Assembly: GCA_964552675.1 (NCBI GenBank)
Contig: CAZKHJ010000010.1
Location: forward strand, 27,907 to 91,906
Direction: 5' to 3'
Length of the DNA: 64,000 nucleotides
From: Sulfurimicrobium sp964552675
Lineage (GTDB): Bacteria > Pseudomonadota > Gammaproteobacteria > Burkholderiales > Sulfuricellaceae
Position numbers and translations under genes: made by a program. A model generated the notes under the pieces. The model was not told the DNA's origin and did no database searches. It was given only the letters and a program-made list of their open reading frames with translations. This document shows positions 1 to 8,260 of the stretch, piece after piece. The first letter of the stretch is position 1, and the number at the start of each line of letters is the position of its first letter.

Positions 1-327
1 ATCCGCAGGCGTGGTTTGCGGATTTTTCCCGGTATAGGGAATGCCGCGCTTGCTCAGGTGCTCCCGCGCCTGGGTGCAGGGTTCGCCGCAGTCATTGGCG
101 TACAGGGTAACGGGCGAGTTTTTTACCGCCTGCTGGGTGGCATAGGGCAGCTGCGAGGTCTCGATGATGCTGCTGCTCAGTTTTTTCTCTTCGACTTTTT
201 TGGCGCTGGCGGGCGGCGGCTGGTCGGTATAGTGGACCTTGCCGTCAGCATCCACCCAGCGGTACAACTCAGCCGCCTGAACCAGGCTGGCGGCAAGACA
301 GCATGACAACAAAAAAAAGAATCGCAT
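1..327 (-). CDS. DUF4124 / glutaredoxin-like exported protein, C-terminus beyond window
   Basis: Reading the minus strand from the ATG at 327 gives an open frame that runs off the window edge after 109 codons. It begins with a hydrophobic signal peptide ending near a VQA-AE junction. A DUF4124 segment follows (LYRWVDADGKVHYTDQPP), a short motif common at the N-terminus of exported proteobacterial proteins. After a lysine-rich linker comes VTLYANDCGEPCTQAREHL, which resembles the start of a glutaredoxin fold with a CGEPC (CxxxC) pair rather than the classical CxxC. The likely role is periplasmic thiol or redox chemistry, but the partner is unknown. The C-terminal half is missing, so the fold cannot be confirmed. 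Confidence 0.75.
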   Translation of the reverse strand, partial: MRFFFLLSCCLAASLVQAAELYRWVDADGKVHYTDQPPPASAKKVEEKKLSSSIIETSQLPYATQQAVKNSPVTLYANDCGEPCTQAREHLSKRGIPYTGKNPQTTPAD

Positions 328-371
328 GACCACTCCCTAACAATCAGCTGGCATAAACACAGCCAAGTCTA

Positions 372-617
372 TCACTCCAGCCATTCGACCAGATAGTACA
401 GCCGGAATCCTTCCGATGAACGCGAGGGGCCAAGCACGCGGCCAGGGTACAGATGTTTTGCCGTATCGGCGCCGCTGCGCGCCTCCGCCTCGCCCTCCAC
501 CAGTTGCACGCAATTTTCCGGAAAACGGCTGCGCTTGCGCTGCGGCGAATAAATCAGGGCGTAATGTTCGCTGACCACCCGGCCACCCGGGTCATAAAAG
601 ATGTTCTTGACCGGCAT
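372..617 (-). CDS. Small conserved-type hypothetical protein, 81 aa
   Basis: This minus-strand frame starts at ATG 617, 10 bases after the stop of the PPK2-type gene upstream, so it is probably co-transcribed with it. The protein has no signal peptide or membrane segment and is rich in charged and aromatic residues, ending in a LYYLVEWLE stretch. I do not recognise the family. Position and codon use look like those of a real gene, and the opposite-strand frame here is a weak arginine-rich shadow. No function is proposed. Confidence 0.6.
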   Translation of the reverse strand: MPVKNIFYDPGGRVVSEHYALIYSPQRKRSRFPENCVQLVEGEAEARSGADTAKHLYPGRVLGPSRSSEGFRLYYLVEWLE

Positions 618-627
618 GCCAGGGCAC

Positions 628-2124
628 CTATTTCTTTTGCAGGCTTTTCAGTTTGCTTTCTATCCGTCCGCACAAGGTTTTCAGCACCTTGATGCGGGCA
701 AAATTCTTGTCGTTGGCCTCTACTAGCGTCCACGGGGCATTTTCGGTGCTGGTGCGGTCCACCATGTCGCAGATGGCCTGCTCATAGGCATCCCATTTTT
801 CGCGGTTGCGCCAATCCTCATCGGTGATCTTGTAACGCTTGAAACCGGTTTTCTCGCGTTCCTTGAAGCGCCTGAGCTGCTCGTCCTTGCTGATGGTCAG
901 CCAGAATTTCACCACCACGATATTGTGGCGGGTCAGCTGCGCCTCGAAATCGTTGATCTCGCTGTAGGCACGCATCCAGTCCGCTTCGGAGCAGAAACCC
1001 TCAACCCGCTCCACCAGCACCCGCCCATACCAGGAGCGGTCGAAAATCGTCACCCGCCCCTTGCGCGGAATATGCCGCCAGAAACGCCACTGGTAGGGCT
1101 GGGCACGCTCTTCCTCGGTCGGCGCGGCAATCGGCACGACCTGGTAGATTCGGGCGTCCAGCGCCCCGGTAATGCGGCGGATGCTGCCCCCCTTTCCTGC
1201 CGCATCGTTGCCCTCGAATACCGTGATGACGGTGATGTCGCAAAATCTGGGGTCGCGCGTCAGCAAGGCCAGCTTGCCCTGGTATTTCTCCAGTTCCTCC
1301 TCGTACTTCTTTTTTTCCAGCTTCTGGGTGAGATCCAGGGTTTTGAGAATATGCAGATTGTCGATCGAGGGCAGCAGCGGCGGAGCATAGACCTCGGCCG
1401 GTTTGCGGTCCGACTCGTCGAGACGCTTGCGGATGGTTTCCAGAATCATCTTGCCGATGGTCAGGCTGCGGTAGCGCGGATCCTCCCCTTCCACGATATA
1501 CCACGGCGCTTCCGCCGTGCTGGTATGGCGGATCACCGCCTCGTTCACGGTGCGGAACTTGTCATACAGCCGGAAGTGCTCCCAGTCGCGCTCCGTCACG
1601 CGCCAGCGGGTCTTGGGATCCTTTTCCAGCGCCTTGAGGCGCTTCTCCTGTTTGTCCTTGGACAGGTGCAGCCAGAACTTGATGATCAGTGCCCCCTCGT
1701 CGGTAAGCATCTTCTCCAGCCGCTTGGCGCGTTCCAGGCTCTGGTCGAGATCGGCGGTCTTGGTGACGCCATTGACGCGGTTGAGAACCGGCCAGGTGTA
1801 CCAGGAGCCGAGAAACACGCCAATTTTCCCCTTGGGCGGGAGCGCGCGCCAGAAGCGCCACATCATCGGCCGGTCGAGTTCCTCGTCGGACGGCTCGCCC
1901 ATGCCGTGGGACTGGACATGGCGCGGATCCATCCACTCGTTGAGCAGATTGACGGTTTCGCCCCGCCCCGCCCCATCCACGCCGCCCAGCAGGACGATAA
2001 CCGGAAACTTGCCGCTCTGGGCCAGATCGAGCTGCGCATCCAGAAGCGCTTCGCGCAGCAGGGGCACTTCCTTGTCATAAGTCGCCTTGTCGATCTTGTG
2101 GCCCAGTTCCGCCGATTCAAACAT
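628..2124 (-). CDS. pap: Polyphosphate:AMP phosphotransferase (two PPK2 domains)
   Basis: This 498-residue cytosolic protein consists of two tandem PPK2 domains, the architecture of the PAP enzyme that uses polyphosphate to phosphorylate AMP to ADP. Each domain has a P-loop: GGVDGAGRGET near residue 50 and FEGNDAAGKGG near residue 307. Each also carries a downstream DRSWYGR-like or GSWY lid motif. In known PAPs only the C-terminal half keeps a full Walker A lysine, and that is the case here (AGRGE against AGKGG). I chose the third methionine codon (2124) as the start because AAGGAAGG sits directly against the first ATG at 2130 but is correctly spaced for 2124. It belongs to a polyphosphate neighbourhood with ppk1 and a CHAD protein. 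Confidence 0.93.
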   Translation of the reverse strand: MFESAELGHKIDKATYDKEVPLLREALLDAQLDLAQSGKFPVIVLLGGVDGAGRGETVNLLNEWMDPRHVQSHGMGEPSDEELDRPMMWRFWRALPPKGKIGVFLGSWYTWPVLNRVNGVTKTADLDQSLERAKRLEKMLTDEGALIIKFWLHLSKDKQEKRLKALEKDPKTRWRVTERDWEHFRLYDKFRTVNEAVIRHTSTAEAPWYIVEGEDPRYRSLTIGKMILETIRKRLDESDRKPAEVYAPPLLPSIDNLHILKTLDLTQKLEKKKYEEELEKYQGKLALLTRDPRFCDITVITVFEGNDAAGKGGSIRRITGALDARIYQVVPIAAPTEEERAQPYQWRFWRHIPRKGRVTIFDRSWYGRVLVERVEGFCSEADWMRAYSEINDFEAQLTRHNIVVVKFWLTISKDEQLRRFKEREKTGFKRYKITDEDWRNREKWDAYEQAICDMVDRTSTENAPWTLVEANDKNFARIKVLKTLCGRIESKLKSLQKK

Positions 2125-2392
2125 GATCATCCCCTTCCTTAAGCCGCCAATGCTGCTATCTCACACCCCTTTGCAGCAAAGATCAAGAGGCCGGATGGCG
2201 AAAGCGTCACGCTGCTGTCACCTTGGCTGTTTAGCATGGCGCATTTCCTGCTGCCGGTTGCAAGCAGGCCATGAATGAATTGGAAAACAAGTCAGGAATA
2301 GTGTTCATGCCGGAGTCCTGAAGCTTTGAACGGCACTTTGCCCCGGCAAGAAGAAGGCTTGATGAAGAAAACGTGATGCTTTGGTGGCAGTA

Positions 2393-2764
2393 TCAACCGA
2401 ACAGCACCAGCCCCCAAACGATCACCACATTGAACAGCCCCAGCAACACCGCCGCGCTGCCGGTGTCCTTGGCACGTTTGGCGAGATTGTGGTTTTCCAG
2501 CGAGATACGGTCCACGGTGGCCTCGATGGCGGAATTGACCAGCTCGATGATCAGCACCAGGAAAACGCTCGCCACCATCAGCGCCTTGCCTACACCGGGT
2601 GCCGGCAGCAACAGGGCAAGCGGAACCAGCAGCAGGGACAACGCCACTTCCTGACGGAAAGCATCTTCGTGCCGATAGGCCGCCTTCAGTCCGGCGAAGG
2701 AATAGTGCATGGCATTCCATACCCGGCGCAGGCCGGTTTTTCCCTTGAAGGGGCTTTCTTCCAT
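2393..2764 (-). CDS. dgkA: Diacylglycerol kinase (prokaryotic DgkA type)
   Basis: This 123-residue integral membrane protein has three predicted transmembrane helices and the family signature ELVNSAIEATVDR, followed by KDTGSAAVLL. It phosphorylates diacylglycerol from membrane-derived oligosaccharide or lipid turnover to phosphatidate. A longer frame begins at 2815, but that extension overlaps the end of the upstream CYTH-CHAD gene. The start at 2764 leaves a 4-base gap and yields the canonical N-terminus before the conserved GLRRVWNAMHYSFAGLK region. It is the last gene of the ppk1-parA-CHAD-dgkA run. Confidence 0.93.
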   Translation of the reverse strand: MEESPFKGKTGLRRVWNAMHYSFAGLKAAYRHEDAFRQEVALSLLLVPLALLLPAPGVGKALMVASVFLVLIIELVNSAIEATVDRISLENHNLAKRAKDTGSAAVLLGLFNVVIVWGLVLFG

Positions 2765-2768
2765 GGTG

Positions 2769-4292
2769 TTATTTCCAGAAAGGCCGGCAACGGTAATATT
2801 TTTGCCACGCCGCATCCATGCTGGCCAGATGCACGCTCACACCACGCGCGCACCAGCCTGATACGGTGCCAAGCGCCGCCGTATCGGGCACGGCCAGATG
2901 TTGCAGCAGGATCTCGGTGGTCGCCGCATCGTTCAGCACCCCCAGTTCCTCCTGCAACACCGCCAGCGCCCCGATATAGTTGCGCGTCGCCTTGCGCGGA
3001 AACAGCGCGGCAAAAAATTCGGTAGCGTAGCGGAGTTTCTTTACCGCAATACGAACCTCATGGCGCTCTGCGGCAGGCATGTCCAACAGGGCCGGGCCGT
3101 GCTGGTGCAGGGTTTTGTGACAGGCCGCCAGTACCCGCCGCGCCAGTTCAGGAATCGGGGTTTCCAGGCGCTGTTTCTGTGCTTCGCTGGCATGTTGATG
3201 CCAGCCATCGGCCATCAGCCAGGTGCCGAGGCTAAGCAGCATGCGGTCATAGCGGCGCGAACGCAAAGCCAGGTGTGCATCGTTTCTTGCCGCCGCCTGC
3301 GCCTTGCAGGCTTCCTGATACAGGTCCTTCAAACCCTGATCGGCGGGAAACTGGCGCAGGATCGGCGGCAAAGTCTGGGTGACGAACACATCCCAGTTGC
3401 GCGCCGGCCCCATGGTATTGGCCAGCCATTTCAGTTCCTTGGCAACCGGCGCGTAACTTGCCCGCGGGATAGCCGATTTGAATAAAGGCAGTGCCGAGCG
3501 CAAGCGGCGCAGTGCCACCCGGATCTGGTGGATATTTTCCGGATTGTCGCTCACCAGCGCACCTTCCTGGTTGGCAGTCCAGTGGCTGATGCAGTTCCAG
3601 GCAATGGCCTGGAAAGCCTCGGCCACGCTCATTTCCGGGCGGATATCGAGCGCTTCGGCCTTGACTACCAGGGAAGGTCCGGCCTGGCCGAGGCGGTAAC
3701 CGCGATCGGCCTTACTGATATTTTCCAGCCGCAGCGGAATACTCTGCTGCAATTCCAGGGCCGCCTGGAACAGCCGTGCCGGCTTGCCCTGCTTCAATTC
3801 CAGCTCGATTTCGCAGAGCGGCGCCAGCTTGCCGCCGCTTTTCACCTCCCCCTGATCCAGGGCCAGCTCCACCTCGTCGCCATCATCCCATTGCAGCAGC
3901 CAGGCAATGCGCCTGAATTCAGTGGTGAAAACCGGCTGCAGGCGGTCGCGCACCGCAGCGGAAGCAAACAGCTTGAGCAGTGCCGGATCGCTGATCTTGG
4001 TGAGGTCGGGATGATCGTGCGCCACCTCGTCTTCCCACTCGCCGCGCTGATGCAGGCCGGCCCGCACGCCCCCGCCACCCTTCACCGTCTGCACCCAGCG
4101 GGCACCCACGCGGCGCACGCGCAAGGCGACGCGCTGCTGCCTCAGGGCAAAGTCGGGAGTGTCGAAATAAATGCTATGCAGGTGGCGGGAGTTTGCCCGG
4201 CCAAGGGCATGCTCCCTGATCAGCGGATGACGACGCAGCCGGGCAATATCAGCCGGATTGATGAGCAGCTTGAGTTCGACTTCGGCGGCCAT
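2769..4292 (-). CDS. CYTH and CHAD domain protein (triphosphate tunnel fold plus polyphosphate-binding domain)
   Basis: This is a 507-residue cytosolic protein. Residues 1-200 form a CYTH domain opening with the ExExK signature (AEVELKLL), with alternating basic and acidic strand motifs such as FDTPDFALRQQRVALRVR. Residues about 215-500 form a CHAD domain rich in helical histidine and arginine pairs (HQIRVALRRLRSALPLF and EVRIAVKKLRYATEFF). CYTH enzymes hydrolyse or bind triphosphate compounds, and CHAD domains are known to bind polyphosphate and localise to granules. The start at 4292 was preferred over 4334 because it removes overlap with the parA-like gene and puts the ExExK motif at the N-terminus. 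The gene lies 2 bases after that gene's stop codon. Confidence 0.92.
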   Translation of the reverse strand: MAAEVELKLLINPADIARLRRHPLIREHALGRANSRHLHSIYFDTPDFALRQQRVALRVRRVGARWVQTVKGGGGVRAGLHQRGEWEDEVAHDHPDLTKISDPALLKLFASAAVRDRLQPVFTTEFRRIAWLLQWDDGDEVELALDQGEVKSGGKLAPLCEIELELKQGKPARLFQAALELQQSIPLRLENISKADRGYRLGQAGPSLVVKAEALDIRPEMSVAEAFQAIAWNCISHWTANQEGALVSDNPENIHQIRVALRRLRSALPLFKSAIPRASYAPVAKELKWLANTMGPARNWDVFVTQTLPPILRQFPADQGLKDLYQEACKAQAAARNDAHLALRSRRYDRMLLSLGTWLMADGWHQHASEAQKQRLETPIPELARRVLAACHKTLHQHGPALLDMPAAERHEVRIAVKKLRYATEFFAALFPRKATRNYIGALAVLQEELGVLNDAATTEILLQHLAVPDTAALGTVSGWCARGVSVHLASMDAAWQKYYRCRPFWK

Positions 4293-4294
4293 GG

Positions 4295-4909
4295 TCAGCT
4301 GCGCGCGGCAACCCATTCGAGCAGCGGCTGCCATTGCTCCACATCACGGACCGCGCGCGAGGGCGGCAAATCAAACAGGCTGACGCCCTCGGTGGCGCAC
4401 TGGACATACACCTGGGCATCACGCAGATAGGTCAGTACCGGGAATTCGGCAGCCAGGAGGAATTCCGCCAGCTCGGCCGCCGAGCGGGTGCGCGGATCCA
4501 CCCGCATGCCCACCATCGCGACCTGGCTTTTTTCCTTGCGCACCGCCTTTTCCTCGCGCAGCACGCGCAGGAAATCGCCCGTCGCCAGCATGTCAAAGGC
4601 GGAGGGCTGCACCGGCACGATCACCAGTTCAGCCAGTTTCACCGCCGCGGTCAGCTTGTCGCCATGCAGGCCGGCGGGGGAGTCGATCACCATCCAGTCT
4701 GGCTTGAGCGTTTGTTTGCGGGCCTGATGGCTGTAGATGGTTGGCAGGTGCGCCGGGCGGCGCCTGAGCCAGCCCGCCGCCGATTGCTGACGGTCGAGGT
4801 CGGCCAGCACCACCTGCCGTCCCAGGCTGGCAAGGTAACCGGCCAGATGGGTGGCGAGGGTGGTTTTGCCGCTGCCACCCTTGGGGTTGGCAACCAGGAT
4901 GGATTTCAT
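4295..4909 (-). CDS. ParA/MinD-family ATPase, orphan, in polyphosphate operon
   Basis: This 204-residue deviant-Walker ATPase has KGGSGKTT at residues 10-17, with both the signature lysine and the P-loop lysine. It also has a switch I ADLDRQQS motif and Walker B DWMVIDSPAGL. There is no N-terminal DNA-binding extension and no parB or parS-like neighbour, so it is a small, orphan cargo-positioning type of ParA rather than a chromosome partition protein. Its ATG overlaps the ppk1 stop (ATGA at 4906-4909), and the CHAD gene starts 2 bases after its stop. Tight coupling to PPK1 and CHAD suggests a role with polyphosphate granules (inference). A longer start at 4951 would place a non-homologous leader on the protein. 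Confidence 0.88.
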   Translation of the reverse strand: MKSILVANPKGGSGKTTLATHLAGYLASLGRQVVLADLDRQQSAAGWLRRRPAHLPTIYSHQARKQTLKPDWMVIDSPAGLHGDKLTAAVKLAELVIVPVQPSAFDMLATGDFLRVLREEKAVRKEKSQVAMVGMRVDPRTRSAAELAEFLLAAEFPVLTYLRDAQVYVQCATEGVSLFDLPPSRAVRDVEQWQPLLEWVAARS

Positions 4910-6990
4910 TTCAATGGGATAGGCGTAGCCATGGCCGCCAGCAACTGGCACTGCGCCGACAGGGGTTTGGCACGGCGCGACTGTTTGCGGCGGTAGGTGC
5001 CGTCAGCGCCCATTTCCCAGGTCTGCACGTTGTCCTTGAGATAGGGATCGAGTCCTTCCCTGATTACGCGCTTTTTCAGGCGCGGGTCGAGAATGGGGAA
5101 AGCCACCTCGATACGGCGGAACAGGTTACGGTTCATCCAGTCGGCGCTGGCAAGGTAAACATCCTGAACACCGTTGTTGCGGAAATAGAAAATCCGGCTG
5201 TGTTCAAGGAAACGCCCGATCACCGAACGCACGTGGATGTTTTCCGATACGCCGGGCACTCCGGGGCGCAGGGCGCACACGCCGCGCACGATGAGGTCGA
5301 TCTTCACCCCGGCGCAGGAAGCTTCATAAAGCGCCTCGATCACTTCCGGTTCGAGCAGGGAATTCATCTTGGCAACAATTGCTGCCGGGTGGCCAGCCTT
5401 GGCGTGGCTGATTTCGGCGCGAATCGCCTTGAGCAGCTGGGAGTGCATGGTAAAGGGCGACTGCCACAGATGGGTGTGCTTGGTGGCCTTGCCCAGTCCG
5501 GTCAGTTGCGCAAAGACATCGGATACATCGCTGCAGATATCATCATTGCAGGTAAACAGGCCAAAATCGGTATACAGTTTGGCGGTACGCGGGTGGTAGT
5601 TGCCGGTGCCAAGGTGCACGTAACGGCGCAGGCCGTTTTCCTCGCGCCGCACCACCAGCAGCATCTTGGCATGGGTCTTGTAGCCCACCACCCCATATAC
5701 CACATGCGCGCCGGCATCCTCCAGGCGCGCCGCCCAGTTGATGTTGGCCTCCTCGTCGAAGCGCGCCAGCAATTCCACCACCACGGTCACTTCCTTGCCG
5801 TTCTTGGCGGCATTGATCAGCGCATCCATCAGCACCGATTCCGATCCGGTACGGTATACCGTCTGCTTGATGGCCAGGACATTGGGATCATCCGCCGCCT
5901 GCCGGAGGAAATCGACCACCGGATTGAAGGACTGGAACGGCTGGTGCACCAGCACATCACCGTTGCGAATGGCCTGGAACATGTCCGGCTGCTTCTCGTC
6001 CAGGCACACCGGCAAACCGGGAATGAACGGCGGATATTTGAGGTCGGGGCGGTCGACCCAGTCCGGAATCTGGAACAGGCGCACCAGATTCACCAGCCCA
6101 TTGACCTGGTACAGGTCGCCCGGCCCGAGATCGAACTGCCTGAGAAGAAAGTCGGTCATTTCCGGTGAGCAGTTGTCCGCCACTTCGAGCCGCACCGCAT
6201 TGCCGTAATGGCGGTGCGACAGCTCGCCCTGCAGAGCCTGACGCAGGTTGGTCACCTCCTCCTCGTCCACGAACAGGTTGGAGTTGCGCGTGACGCGGAA
6301 CTGGTAGCAGCCCTTCACGTGCATGCCGGAAAACAGCTCGCCGACATGGGCATGGAGGATGGAGGAAAGAAAGACGAAGCCGTACTCGTGGCCGGCAATT
6401 TCCTTGGGCAACTGGATCACCCGTGGCAGCACGCGCGGCGCCTGCACGATGGCGGCATCGGAACTGCGCCCGAAGGCGTCCTTGCCTTCCAGTTCGACAG
6501 CGAAATTCAGGCTCTTGTTGACCACGCGCGGGAAAGGGTGGGCGGGATCGAGACCGATCGGCGTCAGCACCGGCATCACTTCGCGGAAGAAGTAGGCCCT
6601 GACCCACTCGCTCTGTTCCGGGCTCCAGTGGGTGCGGCGCAGGAAGCGGATGTCCTGGCGCGCCAGGGCGGGCAGGATCACCTCGTTGAGCAGCTTGTAC
6701 TGCTGTTCCACCAGCACGTGCGCCTCACGGCTCACCTGCTCGAACACCTGGCGCGGCGACATTTTTTCCGGGCCGGTCACAACACTCTTGAACTTGATCT
6801 GTTCCTTGAGGCCCGCCACGCGGATCTCGAAAAACTCGTCCATGTTGCTGCTGACAATGCACAGGAATTTCAACCGCTCCAGCAGGGGATTGGCTTCATC
6901 TGCCGCCTGCTCCAGCACGCGCCGGTTGAAGGCAAGCTGGGACAGCTCGCGGTTGATGAAGTATTCCGGTGCATTGAACCTGGATGTCAT
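4906..6990 (-). CDS. ppk1: Polyphosphate kinase 1
   Basis: This 694-residue protein is typical of PPK1 in length and domain order: N-terminal helical domain (FINRELSQLAFNRRVLEQA), head domain, and two PLD-like C-terminal catalytic domains. The autophosphorylated histidine region is visible as VGYKTHAKMLLVV near residue 440, followed by HLGTGNYHPRTAKLYTDF. It reversibly polymerises the gamma phosphate of ATP into polyphosphate. The gene heads a four-gene run ppk1-parA-CYTH/CHAD-dgkA with an ATGA overlap to the next gene. I saw no obvious PhoB box in the 28 bases separating it from yggX. Confidence 0.97.
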   Translation of the reverse strand: MTSRFNAPEYFINRELSQLAFNRRVLEQAADEANPLLERLKFLCIVSSNMDEFFEIRVAGLKEQIKFKSVVTGPEKMSPRQVFEQVSREAHVLVEQQYKLLNEVILPALARQDIRFLRRTHWSPEQSEWVRAYFFREVMPVLTPIGLDPAHPFPRVVNKSLNFAVELEGKDAFGRSSDAAIVQAPRVLPRVIQLPKEIAGHEYGFVFLSSILHAHVGELFSGMHVKGCYQFRVTRNSNLFVDEEEVTNLRQALQGELSHRHYGNAVRLEVADNCSPEMTDFLLRQFDLGPGDLYQVNGLVNLVRLFQIPDWVDRPDLKYPPFIPGLPVCLDEKQPDMFQAIRNGDVLVHQPFQSFNPVVDFLRQAADDPNVLAIKQTVYRTGSESVLMDALINAAKNGKEVTVVVELLARFDEEANINWAARLEDAGAHVVYGVVGYKTHAKMLLVVRREENGLRRYVHLGTGNYHPRTAKLYTDFGLFTCNDDICSDVSDVFAQLTGLGKATKHTHLWQSPFTMHSQLLKAIRAEISHAKAGHPAAIVAKMNSLLEPEVIEALYEASCAGVKIDLIVRGVCALRPGVPGVSENIHVRSVIGRFLEHSRIFYFRNNGVQDVYLASADWMNRNLFRRIEVAFPILDPRLKKRVIREGLDPYLKDNVQTWEMGADGTYRRKQSRRAKPLSAQCQLLAAMATPIPLK

Positions 6991-7018
6991 TGCGGCCTCG
7001 CCTGAAATTTAAGTGAGA

Positions 7019-7291
7019 TTACTTGCTGGGTGGAACGTAACCCTGAGCCTTGTCCGCGCCCGCACCGAAGAAATGCGCCTCGGTCTGTTCGGCCAGATAT
7101 TTGCGCGCCTTGGGATCGGCCAGATTGAGGCGGTTTTCGTTCACCAGCATGGTCTGTTGCCTGACCCAGGCCGCCCAGGCTTCCTTGGACACATTCTCGA
7201 ACAGGCGCTTGCCCAGTTCACCGGGATAGGGTGGAAAATCCAGACCCTCGGCCTCGCGACCCAGTTTGATGCATTTAACCGTTCTAGCCAT
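7019..7291 (-). CDS. yggX: Probable Fe(2+)-trafficking / oxidative damage protection protein
   Basis: This 90-residue protein matches the YggX family in length and motifs: the N-terminal RTVKCIKLGREAEGLDFPPYPG with its single conserved cysteine, and VRQQTMLVNENRLNL. YggX proteins protect Fe-S clusters and are implicated in labile iron handling in the cytosol. A GGGAG ribosome-binding site precedes the ATG. It is divergent from the lipid A acyltransferase genes and lies 28 bases upstream of ppk1 on the same strand, so read-through into ppk1 is possible. Confidence 0.95.
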   Translation of the reverse strand: MARTVKCIKLGREAEGLDFPPYPGELGKRLFENVSKEAWAAWVRQQTMLVNENRLNLADPKARKYLAEQTEAHFFGAGADKAQGYVPPSK

Positions 7292-7377
7292 GAGTTTTAC
7301 TCCCTTTCAATTTAGCTCTTGATAATAACCAAAAAACACCGCGCCAACTAGCGTGCGCCTTAACTTCTGGCCAGATA

Positions 7378-7386
7378 TGCGATAAT
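7378..7386 (+). promoter_or_regulatory. Extended -10 promoter (TGC GATAAT), possibly leaderless
   Basis: TGCGATAAT ends only 7 bases before the ATG at 7394 of the acyltransferase gene. No convincing -35 hexamer lies 17 bases upstream, and no Shine-Dalgarno sequence precedes the ATG. If the -10 is used, transcription would start at or next to the start codon. Confidence 0.5.
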
Positions 7387-7393
7387 TCAAGCC

Positions 7394-8260
7394 ATGCAAT
7401 GGTTTTTCCGACAATTCGCCCGCCTGCCGCTGTCATGGCTGCATGTGCTTGGCATCGCCACCGGCTGGCTGGTGTACAGGTCGTCTCCCGGTTACGCCGC
7501 GCGCATGCGCGAGAACATTTCCCGGTGCGGCCTGTGCGCTTCGCCTGCCGCTTGCCGCCTGCTGCTGCGCTCGGCCATCGCCGAAGCAGGCAAAAGCGTG
7601 CTGGAACTGCCGGCGATATGGCTGCGCCCCTATGAATCCGTGCTGAAACTGGTGCGCAAGGTGGAAGGCTGGGACAAGGTGGAAGCCCTGGCGCACGAGG
7701 GCTGTGGCATCCTTTTTCTCACCCCGCATCTCGGCTGCTTCGAGATCTCCAGCCTGTTCATCGCCAGCCACATGCCGATCACCATTCTCTACCGTCCGCC
7801 CAAGCTGCGCTGGACCGAACCGCCCATGCTGGCAGGGCGCGGGCGCGGCCAGGTGAGCATGGCGCCGACTGATCTCAAGGGCGTCAAGGCTCTGCTCAAG
7901 GCGTTGAAACGCGGCCAGTCCGCCGGCATCCTGCCCGACCAGGTGCCGGGCAAGGGCGACGGCGTATGGGCCGATTTCTTCGGCCGCCCGGCCTACACCA
8001 TGACCCTGGTGCAGCGCCTGCAGCAGTCCACTGATGCGGCCATCGTGCTGGTATTTGCGGAACGCCTGCCGGGCGGACAGGGCTACGACCTGTGGTTCGA
8101 GCCACTGCCGGAAGCCTTGCCGCCAGACACGGCGCAGGCAGCGCGCGCCATCAACGCAGCGGTCGAGAACCTGGCACGGCGCAACCCGGCGCAATACCTG
8201 TGGAGCTACAACCGCTACAAAGTGCCCAAAGGCTCCCGGGAAGAAGCGGAAACCGCGTGA
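7394..8260 (+). CDS. Lipid A biosynthesis acyltransferase (LpxL/LpxM family), first copy
   Basis: This 288-residue membrane-associated protein of the Kdo2-lipid A lauroyl/myristoyl transferase family transfers a secondary acyl chain from acyl-ACP to the lipid A precursor at the inner membrane. The HX4(D/E) catalytic motif is visible as TPHLGCFEIS near residue 115. YRPPK and a GILPDQVPGKGDG segment follow, and the family-typical PAQYLWSYNRYK lies near the C-terminus. It overlaps a second family member by GTGA, so the two probably act in sequence. Which of the two is LpxL and which is LpxM cannot be decided by eye. Confidence 0.9.
   Translation: MQWFFRQFARLPLSWLHVLGIATGWLVYRSSPGYAARMRENISRCGLCASPAACRLLLRSAIAEAGKSVLELPAIWLRPYESVLKLVRKVEGWDKVEALAHEGCGILFLTPHLGCFEISSLFIASHMPITILYRPPKLRWTEPPMLAGRGRGQVSMAPTDLKGVKALLKALKRGQSAGILPDQVPGKGDGVWADFFGRPAYTMTLVQRLQQSTDAAIVLVFAERLPGGQGYDLWFEPLPEALPPDTAQAARAINAAVENLARRNPAQYLWSYNRYKVPKGSREEAETA

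Noticed and set aside
925..2142. A 405-codon open frame on the plus strand opposite the PAP gene
   Set aside because: It is antisense to a clear two-domain PPK2 protein, has no recognisable motif and shows the composition of a GC-rich shadow frame.
4295..4909. ParA-like gene as a plasmid or chromosome partition gene
   Set aside because: No parB, no parS-like repeats and no replication gene are present. It is embedded in a polyphosphate operon.
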